A stretch of DNA of 54,493 nt from Janibacter limosus NBRC 16128 (GTDB taxonomy: Bacteria; Actinomycetota; Actinomycetes; Actinomycetales; Dermatophilaceae), in contig NZ_BCSS01000023.1 of assembly GCF_001570985.1 (NCBI RefSeq), positions 1 through 54,493 on the forward strand. Direction: 5' to 3'. Both the position numbers and the translations under genes were made by a program. The stretch's first letter is position 1. Every line of letters begins with the position of its first letter. A model generated the notes under the pieces. The model had not been told where the DNA came from. It did no database searches and saw nothing but the letters and a program-made list of their open reading frames with translations. Positions 1 through 8,175 of this stretch are shown piece after piece.

Positions 1-117
1 CCACTCGCCCCGCGCACTGATGCACTACGACTCATAACAAGAACGTCTGAGAATCCATAACGAGAAGTTATTGCTGCAAAGACCAGCCATCTCTGCAATC
101 TGCGCTGCATCTCGACA
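1..117. other. Non-coding tail downstream of dnaB
   Basis: No gene is visible here. The stretch is clearly less GC-rich than the rest of the window. It holds a small inverted repeat (ATAAC, five-base loop, GTTAT) near 56-70 that could end dnaB transcription, but there is no T-run on the dnaB strand, so this is weak. Confidence 0.4.
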
Positions 118-1506
118 TCAGAACCCGCCCGAGTCCTTCGCCAGGTTCGAGAACCGCGCGTAGTGCCCCTGGAAGCCGAGCACGATGTCGGCGGTGGGGC
201 CGTTGCGGTGCTTGGCGACGATGACGTCGGCCTCCCCTTCGCGCTCCGAGCCTGGGTCTCGGTCGCGGTGGAGCAGGATCACGATGTCGGCATCCTGCTC
301 GATGGAGCCTGACTCACGAAGGTCGCTCATGGCCGGACGCTTGTCGGTGCGCTGCTCAGGACCACGGTTCAGCTGGCTGATCGCGATGACCGGAACCTGC
401 AACTCCTTGGCCAGCAGCTTCAGCGCACGGGAGAACTCCGAGACCTCCTGCTGGCGGGACTCCACCTTTTTGCCTGAGCTCATCAGCTGCAGGTAGTCGA
501 TGACGATGAGCTTGAGGTTGTGCTGCTGCTTCAGCCGCCGTGCCTTGGCGCGGATCTCCATGAGCGACAGGTTGGGCGAGTCGTCGATGTAGAGCGGGCT
601 GTCGCTGATCCGGCCGACGACGCGGGAGAGCTTGCGCCAGTCCGGGTCGCTCATCTTGCCGCGTCGCAGGTGCTGCAGCTGGATGCTCGCCTCCGCCGCG
701 AGGACACGCATGGTGATCTCGCTGCGGCTCATCTCGAGGGAGAAGATCGCGCTCGGCATCTGGTGGTGGATCGCCGCCGCACGGGCGATGTCGACTCCCA
801 GCGTACTTTTTCCCACGGCCGGCCTCGCCGCGATCACGACCATCTGCCCCGGGTGCAAACCGTGCGTCAGCTCATCGAGATCGGTGAAGCCGGTGGGCAC
901 ACCCGTCATCTCGTCGGTGCGCCCGGCCGCGACCTCGATCTCGGTCATCGTCTCGTTGAGCGTGTCCCACAGGGGCGCGTAGTCCTCGCCGCCGCGCTTC
1001 TCCGCGACGCCGTAGACCTCGGCCTGCGCGGAGTTGACGATCTCCTCGACGTCGCCGCCGCCCTGGGCGTAGCCCATCTGGACGATCTTGGTCCCGGCCT
1101 CGACGAGCCGGCGCAGCACGGCACGCTCGGCGACGATCTGCGCGTAGTAGCCGGCGTTTGCCGCGGTCGGCACCGACTGGATGAGGTCGTGCAGGTAGGC
1201 CTGCCCACCGGCGCGCTGCAGGTTGCCGCGCTTGCTCAGCTCATCCGCGATCGTGATCGCGTCGGCCGGCTCGCCCCGGCTGTAGAGGTCGATGATCGCG
1301 TCGAAGATGACCTCGTGCGACGGGCGGTAGAAGTCATGCCCCCGGACCGTCTCGCCGACATCGGCGATCGCGTCCTTGCTCAGGAGCATGCCGCCGAGGA
1401 CCGACTGCTCGGCGTTGAGGTCCTGGGGCGGGAGGCGATCGGACGGCGGCCCGGACGAGTACGAGCCCGAGCCCCCGTAGCCCGTGTCCATCTCGGTCGT
1501 CGTCAC
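118..1506 (-). CDS. dnaB: Replicative DNA helicase DnaB
   Basis: Replicative helicase that unwinds DNA at the fork as a hexamer. The 462-residue product begins with the DnaB N-terminal domain (QDLNAEQSVLGGMLL near residue 20) and continues into the RecA-like C-terminal domain, with Walker A ARPAVGKST near residue 230, Walker B-like IVIDYLQLM near 340 and a conserved SDLRESGSIEQDAD segment near the end. There is no intein. I chose the GTG at 1506 because GGAGGG lies six bases upstream. An in-frame ATG at 1491 is the alternative; a longer reading to 1668 would add an arginine-rich leader unlike DnaB. A cluster of DnaA-box-like sequences lies in its upstream region. Confidence 0.97.
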   Translation of the reverse strand: MTTTEMDTGYGGSGSYSSGPPSDRLPPQDLNAEQSVLGGMLLSKDAIADVGETVRGHDFYRPSHEVIFDAIIDLYSRGEPADAITIADELSKRGNLQRAGGQAYLHDLIQSVPTAANAGYYAQIVAERAVLRRLVEAGTKIVQMGYAQGGGDVEEIVNSAQAEVYGVAEKRGGEDYAPLWDTLNETMTEIEVAAGRTDEMTGVPTGFTDLDELTHGLHPGQMVVIAARPAVGKSTLGVDIARAAAIHHQMPSAIFSLEMSRSEITMRVLAAEASIQLQHLRRGKMSDPDWRKLSRVVGRISDSPLYIDDSPNLSLMEIRAKARRLKQQHNLKLIVIDYLQLMSSGKKVESRQQEVSEFSRALKLLAKELQVPVIAISQLNRGPEQRTDKRPAMSDLRESGSIEQDADIVILLHRDRDPGSEREGEADVIVAKHRNGPTADIVLGFQGHYARFSNLAKDSGGF

Positions 1507-1616
1507 GCGTGCCCTCCAGAGTCCTCTGCGACCCCGGCGAAGGGGGGTCCGCACGCCCCCCGCGAAGGAGACGTCTGAGCAGAGTCGCACCCTCCACCGA
1601 CAACGCCAAACGGGCC

Positions 1617-1786
1617 TGTGGATAACGGTGTGGACAGCCTGTGGACGACGCGCCATAGCACTGTGCACAGCCAGTGGACAACCCTGTGGATCTCTTGGTC
1701 ACCTGAGTCGCAGCACCCCCTCTGACCTGCTCAAACGCGCAGTGCCCGATGTGGACGCCAAAAAGCTTTTCCGCAATTCATCCACA
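1617..1786. promoter_or_regulatory. Cluster of DnaA-box-like sequences upstream of dnaB
   Basis: The 349-base gap between dnaB and the DUF2277 gene has no gene of its own. It carries a perfect DnaA box TGTGGATAA at 1617-1625. Near matches (one mismatch to TGTGGATAA or to the actinobacterial form TGTGGACAA) are TGTGGACAG 1629-1637, TGTGGACGA 1640-1648, AGTGGACAA 1673-1681 and, inverted, TCATCCACA 1778-1786. Weaker matches are TGTGCACAG 1662-1670, TGTGGATCT 1685-1693 and TGTGGACGC 1750-1758. A short AT-rich patch (CAAAAAGCTTTT) lies at about 1759-1770. The boxes are seen directly; DnaA binding and its purpose (dnaB control or DnaA titration) are inferred. Confidence 0.65.
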
Positions 1787-1855
1787 GGCCCGACACGCCG
1801 CAAATCCTTCGGTGACACGCCCGGAGGACATATTTGCCCCCTTCGCGCAAGTCCC

Positions 1856-2131
1856 TCAGCCAGTTTTTCCGTAACGGATCCGGGCCCGCTCCTTCGCCTT
1901 CTCGGCCTCGACCTCGCGGTCCTTCGGCGGCGCGTTGGTGACGAGGTGCGAGAGCAGGTGCTGGGTCACCTGGGCGATCTCCTCCACCGCCTCGTCGAAG
2001 GCCGCCTGGTTGGCCTGGCTCGGCTTGGTCGACCCGCTCACCTTGCGCACGTACTGCAGCGCGGCGGCGCGGACCTCGTCGCTCGTGGCCGGGGGCTCGA
2101 AGTTGTGCAGCTGTCGGATGTTTCGGCACAT
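1856..2131 (-). CDS. DUF2277 family protein
   Basis: Small protein of 91 residues of unknown function. It begins MCRNIRQLHNFEPPAT and contains AALQYVRKVSG and KPSQANQAAFDEAV, the hallmark segments of the DUF2277 family as I remember it. The ATG at 2131 is chosen because the family starts exactly at MCRNIR and GGAGGAG precedes it by about ten bases; the twelve extra upstream codons do not fit. It is charged and alpha-helical in character, with no signal peptide or membrane segment. It stands alone, divergent from an MFS gene and upstream of dnaB on the same strand. Confidence 0.85.
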   Translation of the reverse strand: MCRNIRQLHNFEPPATSDEVRAAALQYVRKVSGSTKPSQANQAAFDEAVEEIAQVTQHLLSHLVTNAPPKDREVEAEKAKERARIRYGKTG

Positions 2132-2219
2132 GCGGCCAGTCTCCTCCCGACCACCGACGGGCGGCACCCCCTTCGCCCGTCAAAAAGCCATTTGGTCACT
2201 GTCGGCGCTCTGACGGACC

Positions 2220-3722
2220 ATGGAGCACATGCCCTCCCCCGCGGCCGTGCCGCACCCCGTGACCACGCCTGCCCAGACGACCCTGGTCCTGCGCGTGCTC
2301 ACCGTCGCCACCTTCGTCGTGATCCTCAACGAGACGATCATGAACAACGCGATCCCGCGCCTCATGGACGAGTTCCACGTCCCCGAGACCACGGCCCAGT
2401 GGCTGACCACCGCCTTCATGCTCACGATGGCCGTCGTCATCCCGATGACCGGGTGGATCATGCGGCGGCTGGCCACGCGGCGCACCTTTGCCCTCGCGAT
2501 GGGCCTGTTCACCGTGGGCACGACGATCGCCGCCGCGGCGCCCACCTTCGAGGTCCTCGTGGCCGCCCGGGTGGTCCAAGCCGCCGGTACCGCCATCATG
2601 ATCCCGCTGCTCATGACCACGCTCATGGACCTCGTCCCCGTCGCGGACCGCGGTCGCACGATGGGCAATGTCTCCCTCGTCATCGCCGTCGCCCCCGCCA
2701 TGGGGCCCGCCGTCTCCGGGATCCTGCTCGAGCTCGGGACCTGGCGGCTGATCTTCATCGCGGTCCTGCCCATCGCAGCCATCGCTCTCTGGCTCGGTCT
2801 GCGTCACCTCCCCGACGTCGGTGAGCGCGGGGACAGCCGCCTCGACATCCTCAGCGTCGCGCTGGCCACCGTCGGCTTCGGCGGTCTCGTCTACGGACTC
2901 TCCGGCCTCGGCGGTGGCCACGGAGGCACCGGTGAGCCCGCTCCCGAGCCCGTCGTCGACCCGGCCCTGGCCGCGGGCGTCGCCGCCATCGCACTCATCG
3001 CCTTCGTCCTGCGACAGCTCGCGCTCGCCCGCCACGGCGACCCGCTGATGGACCTGCGCGCCTTCACCCACCGCAGCTTCACCGGCGCCTTCGTCACCAT
3101 GTGCCTCGGGTTCGCCGCGCTCATCAGCTCGGTCATCCTGCTGCCGATCCACCTGCAGCGCGGGCTGGGGCTGACCACCCTCGAGACCGGTCTGCTCCTC
3201 ATCCCCGGCGGCCTGGCGATGGGACTGCTCGGGCCGACCATCGGACGCCTCTACGACCGGATCGGCGCCCGCCCCCTCGTGGTCCCCGGCGCGGTCGGCA
3301 TGACCCTCACGCTCGGGCTCTTCACGGTCCTCGTGCCGCACGTCGGCCAGTGGACGATCCTGGTCCTGCACGTCCTGCTCAGCCTGTCGCTGGCACTGCT
3401 CTTCACCCCGCTCTTCACGGCCGGACTCGGGTCGCTGCCGAGCTCCCTCTACGCCCACGGGTCGGCGCTGCTGGGCTCCTCCCAGCAGGTCTTCGGCGCC
3501 GCCGGCACCGCCACGAGCATCGCCGTCATGTCCCTCGTCGCCGGCTCGGACCCCACCGTCGCCGAGCGTGCCTCCGGCGTGCAGGTCGCCTTCGGCATGC
3601 TCACCGTCCTCGCCGCGATCGCCGTCGTCACCTGCCTGATGGTCACGACGCCGAGGGATGACCCGACGGCCGAGGGCGTGGCAGCCGACGACCGGCCGCT
3701 CGACGACGTACCCGCGTCGTAG
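2220..3722 (+). CDS. MFS multidrug transporter, DHA2 (EmrB/QacA) type
   Basis: Proton-driven drug exporter in the plasma membrane. It has 500 residues and about 14 hydrophobic segments, the length and segment number of the DHA2 group. The first helix carries VVILNETIMNNAIPRLM, a typical DHA2 opening (LDxTIVNVALP variant), and WIMRRLATRRTF is the loop 2-3 motif A. A charged linker (GERGDSRLD) follows the sixth helix. A second ATG at 2229 has a better-spaced GGAG and may be the true start. The stop abuts the stop of the opposing MFS gene with no intervening base. The substrate cannot be read from the sequence. Confidence 0.9.
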   Translation: MEHMPSPAAVPHPVTTPAQTTLVLRVLTVATFVVILNETIMNNAIPRLMDEFHVPETTAQWLTTAFMLTMAVVIPMTGWIMRRLATRRTFALAMGLFTVGTTIAAAAPTFEVLVAARVVQAAGTAIMIPLLMTTLMDLVPVADRGRTMGNVSLVIAVAPAMGPAVSGILLELGTWRLIFIAVLPIAAIALWLGLRHLPDVGERGDSRLDILSVALATVGFGGLVYGLSGLGGGHGGTGEPAPEPVVDPALAAGVAAIALIAFVLRQLALARHGDPLMDLRAFTHRSFTGAFVTMCLGFAALISSVILLPIHLQRGLGLTTLETGLLLIPGGLAMGLLGPTIGRLYDRIGARPLVVPGAVGMTLTLGLFTVLVPHVGQWTILVLHVLLSLSLALLFTPLFTAGLGSLPSSLYAHGSALLGSSQQVFGAAGTATSIAVMSLVAGSDPTVAERASGVQVAFGMLTVLAAIAVVTCLMVTTPRDDPTAEGVAADDRPLDDVPAS

Positions 3723-4952
3723 TCACCACTGGCCGGGCACGAGCGAGGGGGTCCGCCGCAGGATGCTGGTCAGGCCTGCCGTGGCCGCGAGCAGCACCAG
3801 CGACAGCGCCACGACCCCCGGCCAGTGCCCGTGCGTCCACGCCAGGCCCGCGATCGTGCCGAAGACCGCGGAGCCCAGGTAGTACGTGAAGAGGTAGAGC
3901 GACGCCGCCTGGCTCGCGCTCGCGCCGCCGGCGTGCGCCCGCACCGGCACCCAGCCGCTCGCGATGCCGTGCACGGCGAAGAACCCGATGACGACGAGCG
4001 CCAGCCCGATGACGAGGGTGACGAGGTGGTCGGGGATCGTGACGAGCACCCCGACGGCTGCGATCCCCGCCCCCACCGGAGCGACCGTCCGGCGACCGTG
4101 CCGGTCGGCGAGCCGGCCGAACCATGCCGAGCTGATCGTCCCCAGCGGGTAGACGAGGAAGACCAGGCTCGCCAGCCCGAGCCCGAGGTGGAAGGGCGCC
4201 TCGGTGAGGCGAAACCCGACCATGTTGAAGGGGGCCTGCATCGCCCCGAGGACGCAGCCGCCGATGGCGTAGAGCGCCAGCAGCCCCCGGTCGGTGAGCG
4301 CCTTCCTCGTCGTGGCCAGCAGCGCCCGCGGGTTGCCGGGGACCGCGACGAAGCCCCGCGACGGCGGCAGCCACACCCGTACGACCCCCGCACACACGAG
4401 GCCGAGTGCGACCGTCGCCCCGATCCCCCACCGCCAGCCGCCGACCTCCGCGCCCGCACCGGCGAGCAGCCGGCTGAACATCGCCCCGAAGGCGGTGCCA
4501 CCGACATAGAGCCCGGACGCACTGGCCTGGCTGGAGCGGTGCAGCTCCTCGCGCAGGTAGGCCGTGGCGACGGCGGGCAGACCGGCGAGGACGAAGCCGG
4601 AAGCGAAGCGCAGCACAAGGAGCGAGGTCCAGGTCGGGGCGAGCGCGGACGCCAGTCCGACGAGCACTGACGCCAGGAGTGACAGGTGGATCAGCCGGGT
4701 GCGTCCGACGACGTCCGACAGCGGGCCTGCGATGAGCAGCCCGCAGCCCAGCCCGAGGGTGGTCAGCGAGATCGTCAGCGTCGCGCTCTCGCTCGAGACG
4801 CCGAAGTGCCGGGTGAAGTCCGGCAGCAGCGCCTGCGTCGAGTAGAGGAGGACAAAGGTGGCCGTCCCCGCGGCGAAGAGCGACCAGACGACCCGGCGGT
4901 ACTCCGGCGTCCCCGGCAGGTACCCCTCGTGCACCGCGTCCGCCGCCGTCAC
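3723..4952 (-). CDS. MFS transporter, 12 helices
   Basis: Secondary transporter of 409 residues with about 12 hydrophobic segments; motif A is GPLSDVVGRTRLI between helices 2 and 3, and its second-half copy is GRLADRHGRRTV. The type resembles the YnfM/arabinose-efflux-like group. The GTG at 4952 overlaps the stop of the upstream LacI gene by four bases (GTGA), implying translational coupling; the longer frame reading through that gene is an artefact. Coupling suggests that the LacI regulator controls uptake or export of its own ligand through this carrier. Substrate unknown. Confidence 0.88.
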   Translation of the reverse strand: MTAADAVHEGYLPGTPEYRRVVWSLFAAGTATFVLLYSTQALLPDFTRHFGVSSESATLTISLTTLGLGCGLLIAGPLSDVVGRTRLIHLSLLASVLVGLASALAPTWTSLLVLRFASGFVLAGLPAVATAYLREELHRSSQASASGLYVGGTAFGAMFSRLLAGAGAEVGGWRWGIGATVALGLVCAGVVRVWLPPSRGFVAVPGNPRALLATTRKALTDRGLLALYAIGGCVLGAMQAPFNMVGFRLTEAPFHLGLGLASLVFLVYPLGTISSAWFGRLADRHGRRTVAPVGAGIAAVGVLVTIPDHLVTLVIGLALVVIGFFAVHGIASGWVPVRAHAGGASASQAASLYLFTYYLGSAVFGTIAGLAWTHGHWPGVVALSLVLLAATAGLTSILRRTPSLVPGQW

Positions 4953-5995
4953 GGTGTGGACCGGGGTCGCAGCCGGGCCGGGATGTTGTGCCGGGTGACG
5001 AGCTGCACCCCGGAGGGCGTGGAGGTCGCTGCGCCGGGGAGGAGCCCGTGGTGCTGGAGGACCGCGCGGACCGCCGAGCCGGCGTCCTCCCGCAGGTCGT
5101 GGTCGAGCACGACGTCGAGCGCCCCGGTGCGCAGCAGCTCGAGGTTGTCCGCGTCGAGGTCGTGACCGACGTGGACGAAGGGGGTGACCCCCTTCGCCCG
5201 CAGCGCAGCGATGATCGCCCGGTTGGCTCCACCGACGGAGTAGACGCCGACCGGTCCGGTGAGGCCCTCCAACGCGGCCCCGACCACGGCCCGGGTCGAG
5301 GCGTCGAGCCCGTCGGCGTCGGTGACCCGGCGCACCGTCAGGCCCGGTGCGTCGCAGGCCAGCTGCTCGACGAAGGACTCCACGCGGGTGCGTTCCCCGA
5401 CGAAGCTGGACCGGCTGAGCGTCACCAGCACCGTGCCGTGATCCGTTGCGCCCCACCGGTGCACGACGTCTGCAGCCGTGCGGCCGGCGGACCGGTGGTC
5501 GGGCCCGGCGTAGGCGATGCGTCGCGAGCCGGTGACGTCCGTGACGATCGTGACCGACGGGATCCCGCGCTCGGCGAGGTCGTCGATCGCGGCGACCACG
5601 CGGGGATCGTCGGGGACCTTCAGCAGCGCACCGTGGCTGGTCCGCCCCCTTCGCCCGATGCCGTCGAGGACGGTGACGACGTCATCGACGGTGCCCGACT
5701 CCCGCAGGTGGTAACGGGCGCGCACGGCCGCGGGCCGCAGCCCGGTGAGCTGCGACTCGAGCGCCTCGCGGACCGCACCGGAAAATCTGTCGGGCGCCTG
5801 CATGACCACGTCGAGCACGAGCGAGCGGGCGCCCAGGCGCAGGGCGCTCGTCTGGCGGTCCAGCTCGGCGACCGCCTGCTCGACGGCCCGCACCGCCCGT
5901 GGGCTGGCCCCGGCACGTCCGTGGAGGACACGGTCGACGGTCGCCGCGGACAGGCCGGCCTGCTCGGCGACGTCGCTGATCCGGTGGCTGCGCAC
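4949..5995 (-). CDS. LacI family transcriptional regulator
   Basis: DNA-binding regulator of 348 residues. The N-terminal helix-turn-helix reads ISDVAEQAGLSAATVDRVLHG (residues about 5-25), followed by the hinge helix and a periplasmic-binding-protein-like ligand domain (for example GALDVVLDHDLREDAG near the C-terminus). VDRVLHG in place of VSRVLNG is the variant seen in regulators with RhaS/ribose-like ligand domains. It starts at a GTG directly after the stop of the yhhN-like gene and overlaps the downstream MFS gene by four bases, so the three are probably one operon. The ligand is not recognisable. A CGAAGGGGG inverted pair lies inside the gene at 5176-5196. Confidence 0.9.
   Translation of the reverse strand: MRSHRISDVAEQAGLSAATVDRVLHGRAGASPRAVRAVEQAVAELDRQTSALRLGARSLVLDVVMQAPDRFSGAVREALESQLTGLRPAAVRARYHLRESGTVDDVVTVLDGIGRRGRTSHGALLKVPDDPRVVAAIDDLAERGIPSVTIVTDVTGSRRIAYAGPDHRSAGRTAADVVHRWGATDHGTVLVTLSRSSFVGERTRVESFVEQLACDAPGLTVRRVTDADGLDASTRAVVGAALEGLTGPVGVYSVGGANRAIIAALRAKGVTPFVHVGHDLDADNLELLRTGALDVVLDHDLREDAGSAVRAVLQHHGLLPGAATSTPSGVQLVTRHNIPARLRPRSTP
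5176..5196. repeat. Inverted pair of CGAAGGGGG inside lacI-type gene
   Basis: CGAAGGGGG, three bases, then CCCCCTTCG: a perfect nine-base-pair stem within the coding sequence. It is the same 9-mer that recurs across the window and forms an intergenic hairpin at 26954-26976. Confidence 0.8.
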
Positions 5996-6655
5996 TCAGG
6001 GCCGCCGCAGCCGGTCCACCCGGTCGCGGTGGGCGATCGCGGCGACGAGCAGGGTCTGGCCGATGACGTACGTGAGCATCACCCACACCCCGTGCAGCGG
6101 CAGCTCGAGGTCGGCGAAGGCGCGGACCGCGATGAGCGCATCGGAGATGACGAAGACGATCGCTCCGAGCGTGGCGACCCGGTCCAGTCCGGTCGCCAGG
6201 ACCGCCATCGTCATGATCGCGATCCCGTAGAGCGCGACCTGCCACATGAACCCGCTGCCCAGGGTCACGACGACGAGCAAGGCCGCCAGCGCGATGGCGT
6301 ACGGCGCGATGAGGACGGGCCGGGTGCGCGCGATGCTGCTCTCGACGAAGGGGTACAGCGCCGCCACGTAGGCGAGCTGCGCCAGCAGGAAGGCCCCGAG
6401 CATGAGCATGAAGCCGAGCTCGCTGCCGTCCTCCACGAAGCGCGGGACCGTGTCGCCGAGCCAGGACAGGACGAGGGCCACCACCGTCAGGCGCACGAGG
6501 AGCGAGTGGGGTCGCGGCGTCGTGGTGACGAGGAACCACCCGAGGAGCGGCATGAGCAGCACCTGGGTGACATCGGCGAGGACCCCGCCCGGCGCCGTGG
6601 CCTGGGCGCCGAGGTGGATCAGGGTGACCACGGCGAGGGCGGCGAGGGCGGGCAT
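5996..6655 (-). CDS. YhhN/TMEM86 family lysoplasmalogenase-like membrane protein
   Basis: Integral membrane protein of 219 residues with about eight hydrophobic segments. The pattern LSWLGDTVPRF, GAFLLAQLAYV, VFVISDALIAVRAF and MLTYVIGQTLLV matches the YhhN/TMEM86 family, whose known members hydrolyse the vinyl-ether bond of lysoplasmalogens; acidic and polar residues within the helices (the Asp of LGD and the Asp of SDALI) fit the family. It is the first gene of a probable operon with the lacI and MFS genes and diverges from the glutathione peroxidase gene. The reaction is a family inference, since plasmalogens are uncommon in aerobic actinobacteria. Confidence 0.82.
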   Translation of the reverse strand: MPALAALAVVTLIHLGAQATAPGGVLADVTQVLLMPLLGWFLVTTTPRPHSLLVRLTVVALVLSWLGDTVPRFVEDGSELGFMLMLGAFLLAQLAYVAALYPFVESSIARTRPVLIAPYAIALAALLVVVTLGSGFMWQVALYGIAIMTMAVLATGLDRVATLGAIVFVISDALIAVRAFADLELPLHGVWVMLTYVIGQTLLVAAIAHRDRVDRLRRP

Positions 6656-6694
6656 GGCTCGAGAGTAGTCAGAGGCGCCCACTAGGGTCGGTGG

Positions 6695-7177
6695 ATGACA
6701 CTCCTCGACACCCCCCTCGCCCGACTCGACGGCACCCCCGGCACCCTGCGCGACCTCACCGGCGGCAAGCCCGCCCTGCTGGTCAACGTCGCGAGCAAGT
6801 GCGGCCTGACCCCGCAGTACACCGCGCTGGAGGCGCTGCACGAGCAGCACCCGGACCTCGCGGTCGTCGGCCTGCCGTGCAACCAGTTCGGCGGGCAGGA
6901 GCCGGGGACCTCCGAGGAGATCGCCGAGTTCTGCTCCGCGACCTACGGCGTCGCCTTCCCGATGAGCGAAAAGATCGAGGTCAACGGCCCCGGTCGCCAC
7001 GCGCTCTACGAGGGCCTCGTCGACACCCAGGACGAGGGCGGCGAGAGCGGCGACATCCGGTGGAACTTCGAGAAGTTCGTCATCGACGCCGACGGCAAGC
7101 CGGTCGCCCGGTTCAGCCCGCAGGTGGCTCCGGACGACGACCGCGTGGTCGCCGCCCTTCGCTCCGTCCTTGCCTGA
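6695..7177 (+). CDS. Glutathione peroxidase family thiol peroxidase
   Basis: Reduces hydrogen peroxide and organic hydroperoxides. It has 160 residues, the normal length. The peroxidatic cysteine is Cys36 in NVASKCGLTPQY, the second motif is LPCNQFGGQEPG with a possible resolving Cys62, and WNFEKFVID gives the Trp-Asn of the catalytic tetrad. Cysteine replaces selenocysteine, so the electron donor in this glutathione-free lineage is probably thioredoxin or mycothiol-linked (inference). The next gene begins five bases after its stop. Confidence 0.95.
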   Translation: MTLLDTPLARLDGTPGTLRDLTGGKPALLVNVASKCGLTPQYTALEALHEQHPDLAVVGLPCNQFGGQEPGTSEEIAEFCSATYGVAFPMSEKIEVNGPGRHALYEGLVDTQDEGGESGDIRWNFEKFVIDADGKPVARFSPQVAPDDDRVVAALRSVLA

Positions 7178-7181
7178 TCGG

Positions 7182-7469
7182 GTGAGCGTGACCGACGAGC
7201 CCGTCGAGCGGATCGACGGGGGTGACCGCTCGTGCGCGCGGCTGCTCATCCTGCTGCGCGCCCGCGTCGCGGAGCTCGCCGAGGGATCGGTCGTGCACCT
7301 GAGCACGACCGACCCGGTCGCCCCGATCGACCTGCCGGCCTGGTGCCGGATCACCGGCCACACCTATCTCGGGGTCGCCGAGCCGGGACCGCCACCGGTC
7401 TACGGGGTGCGGGTGACCGCGACCCCCGTGGCGACGCGCCCGGACCGGCCGTGGCACCCGGTGACCTGA
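7182..7469 (+). CDS. TusA/SirA-like sulfurtransferase family protein
   Basis: Protein of about 95 residues. IDGGDRSCARLLILLRARV has the TusA-like pattern of a cysteine before an alpha helix, and PIDLPAWCRITGHTYLG matches the second half of this fold, where a domain core helix carries the substrate loop. Actinobacterial members with DxxxCxxLL and CxxTGHxYLG are known as TusA-family proteins, but a role in sulfur relay is not shown for them. GTG at 7182 is chosen; GTG at 7188 or a TTG at 7170 are alternatives, as no strong ribosome binding site separates them. Probably co-transcribed with the peroxidase gene. Confidence 0.65.
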   Translation: MSVTDEPVERIDGGDRSCARLLILLRARVAELAEGSVVHLSTTDPVAPIDLPAWCRITGHTYLGVAEPGPPPVYGVRVTATPVATRPDRPWHPVT

Positions 7470-7508
7470 CGTCACGTCCTGGTTTCGGCGATCGCGCAGC
7501 CGCGCGAA

Positions 7509-7521
7509 CCCTCCGTGAGGG
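7509..7521. terminator. Short hairpin between convergent genes
   Basis: CCCTC-cgt-GAGGG lies between the TusA-like gene and the oppositely oriented catalase-like gene. The stem is only five base pairs with no T-run, so it is a weak candidate for a bidirectional terminator. Confidence 0.4.
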
Positions 7522-7533
7522 CTGACGAGTCGG

Positions 7534-8175
7534 TCAGATCCTTTGACGTGCTGCTTGGACATAGGAAGGTCGGCGCAGCAGCGCCACCGTCCGGTACTGA
7601 GTCAGCCCCCGGGGCGGCCCATCCACAGGGTTGTACGGGCCCACGCGTGTCGCGTCACCATCGATGGTCAGGCCGCCGAAGGTGCGCCACTGTCCTCCGG
7701 GCCTCGACCACGACAGTGCCCATGTCGCGGAGCCCGCATCGGATGGCCGCAGGCGCAGCATCACTGGACCGGTGCTCGTGGCCATCGGAACCAAGGTCGA
7801 ACATGTGCCGACGGACACGCGCGGCAGCAGCAGGTGGCGACTGATGCGCCCGCTGCCGGTGGCGGCGAACAGGAGGTCCCCTCCGGATGGTCCTTCGATG
7901 CGTACCGCGACACCCTCGATGTCAGGCATCCCATCCGACAGGCCGATGGCGCGACTGTGCCGCACCACACACGTCCACGTGCCCTGCTGATCACACACGG
8001 GGACACCAACCGGCTCAGCCGCATCCTCGGCCACCGACCACGTGGCCCGGAGCACCTCCCCCTTGGGATGCAACGGTCTGGCTCCGCCCCGTCCGTAAAT
8101 CCTGTTGATCACCACCGACAGCAGACGGCCGCCCAGCTCGGCGCCGCCGTCGCGGATCTCAACCAGGTTCGTCAT
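7534..8175 (-). CDS. Small catalase-fold-like protein of unknown function
   Basis: Protein of 213 residues with no signal peptide. ARPLHPKGEVLRATW resembles the catalase segment around the distal haem histidine (VVHAKG), and VVRHSRAIGL with DIEGVAVRIEG resembles catalase VRFSTVAG and DVRGFAVKFYT. The order and spacing of these motifs fit the first part of the catalase barrel. The product ends before the region where catalases carry the proximal tyrosine ligand, so it may lack haem or bind it differently. The ATG at 8175 overlaps by four bases the stop of the extended ArsR reading frame upstream. The catalase relation is my inference and needs a structure comparison. Confidence 0.5.
   Translation of the reverse strand: MTNLVEIRDGGAELGGRLLSVVINRIYGRGGARPLHPKGEVLRATWSVAEDAAEPVGVPVCDQQGTWTCVVRHSRAIGLSDGMPDIEGVAVRIEGPSGGDLLFAATGSGRISRHLLLPRVSVGTCSTLVPMATSTGPVMLRLRPSDAGSATWALSWSRPGGQWRTFGGLTIDGDATRVGPYNPVDGPPRGLTQYRTVALLRRPSYVQAARQRI

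Noticed and set aside
1507-1668. N-terminal extension of DnaB
   Set aside because: Arginine-rich, not DnaB-like, overlaps the DnaA-box region; the GTG at 1506 has a good SD.
1617-1786. Calling the DnaA-box cluster oriC
   Set aside because: dnaA, dnaN, gyrB and rpmH are not in the window and the AT-rich part is short; only a DnaA-binding region is claimed.
2196-3458. Minus-strand open frame of 420 codons
   Set aside because: Very rich in Glu, Gly and Arg and antisense to a clear MFS transporter gene.
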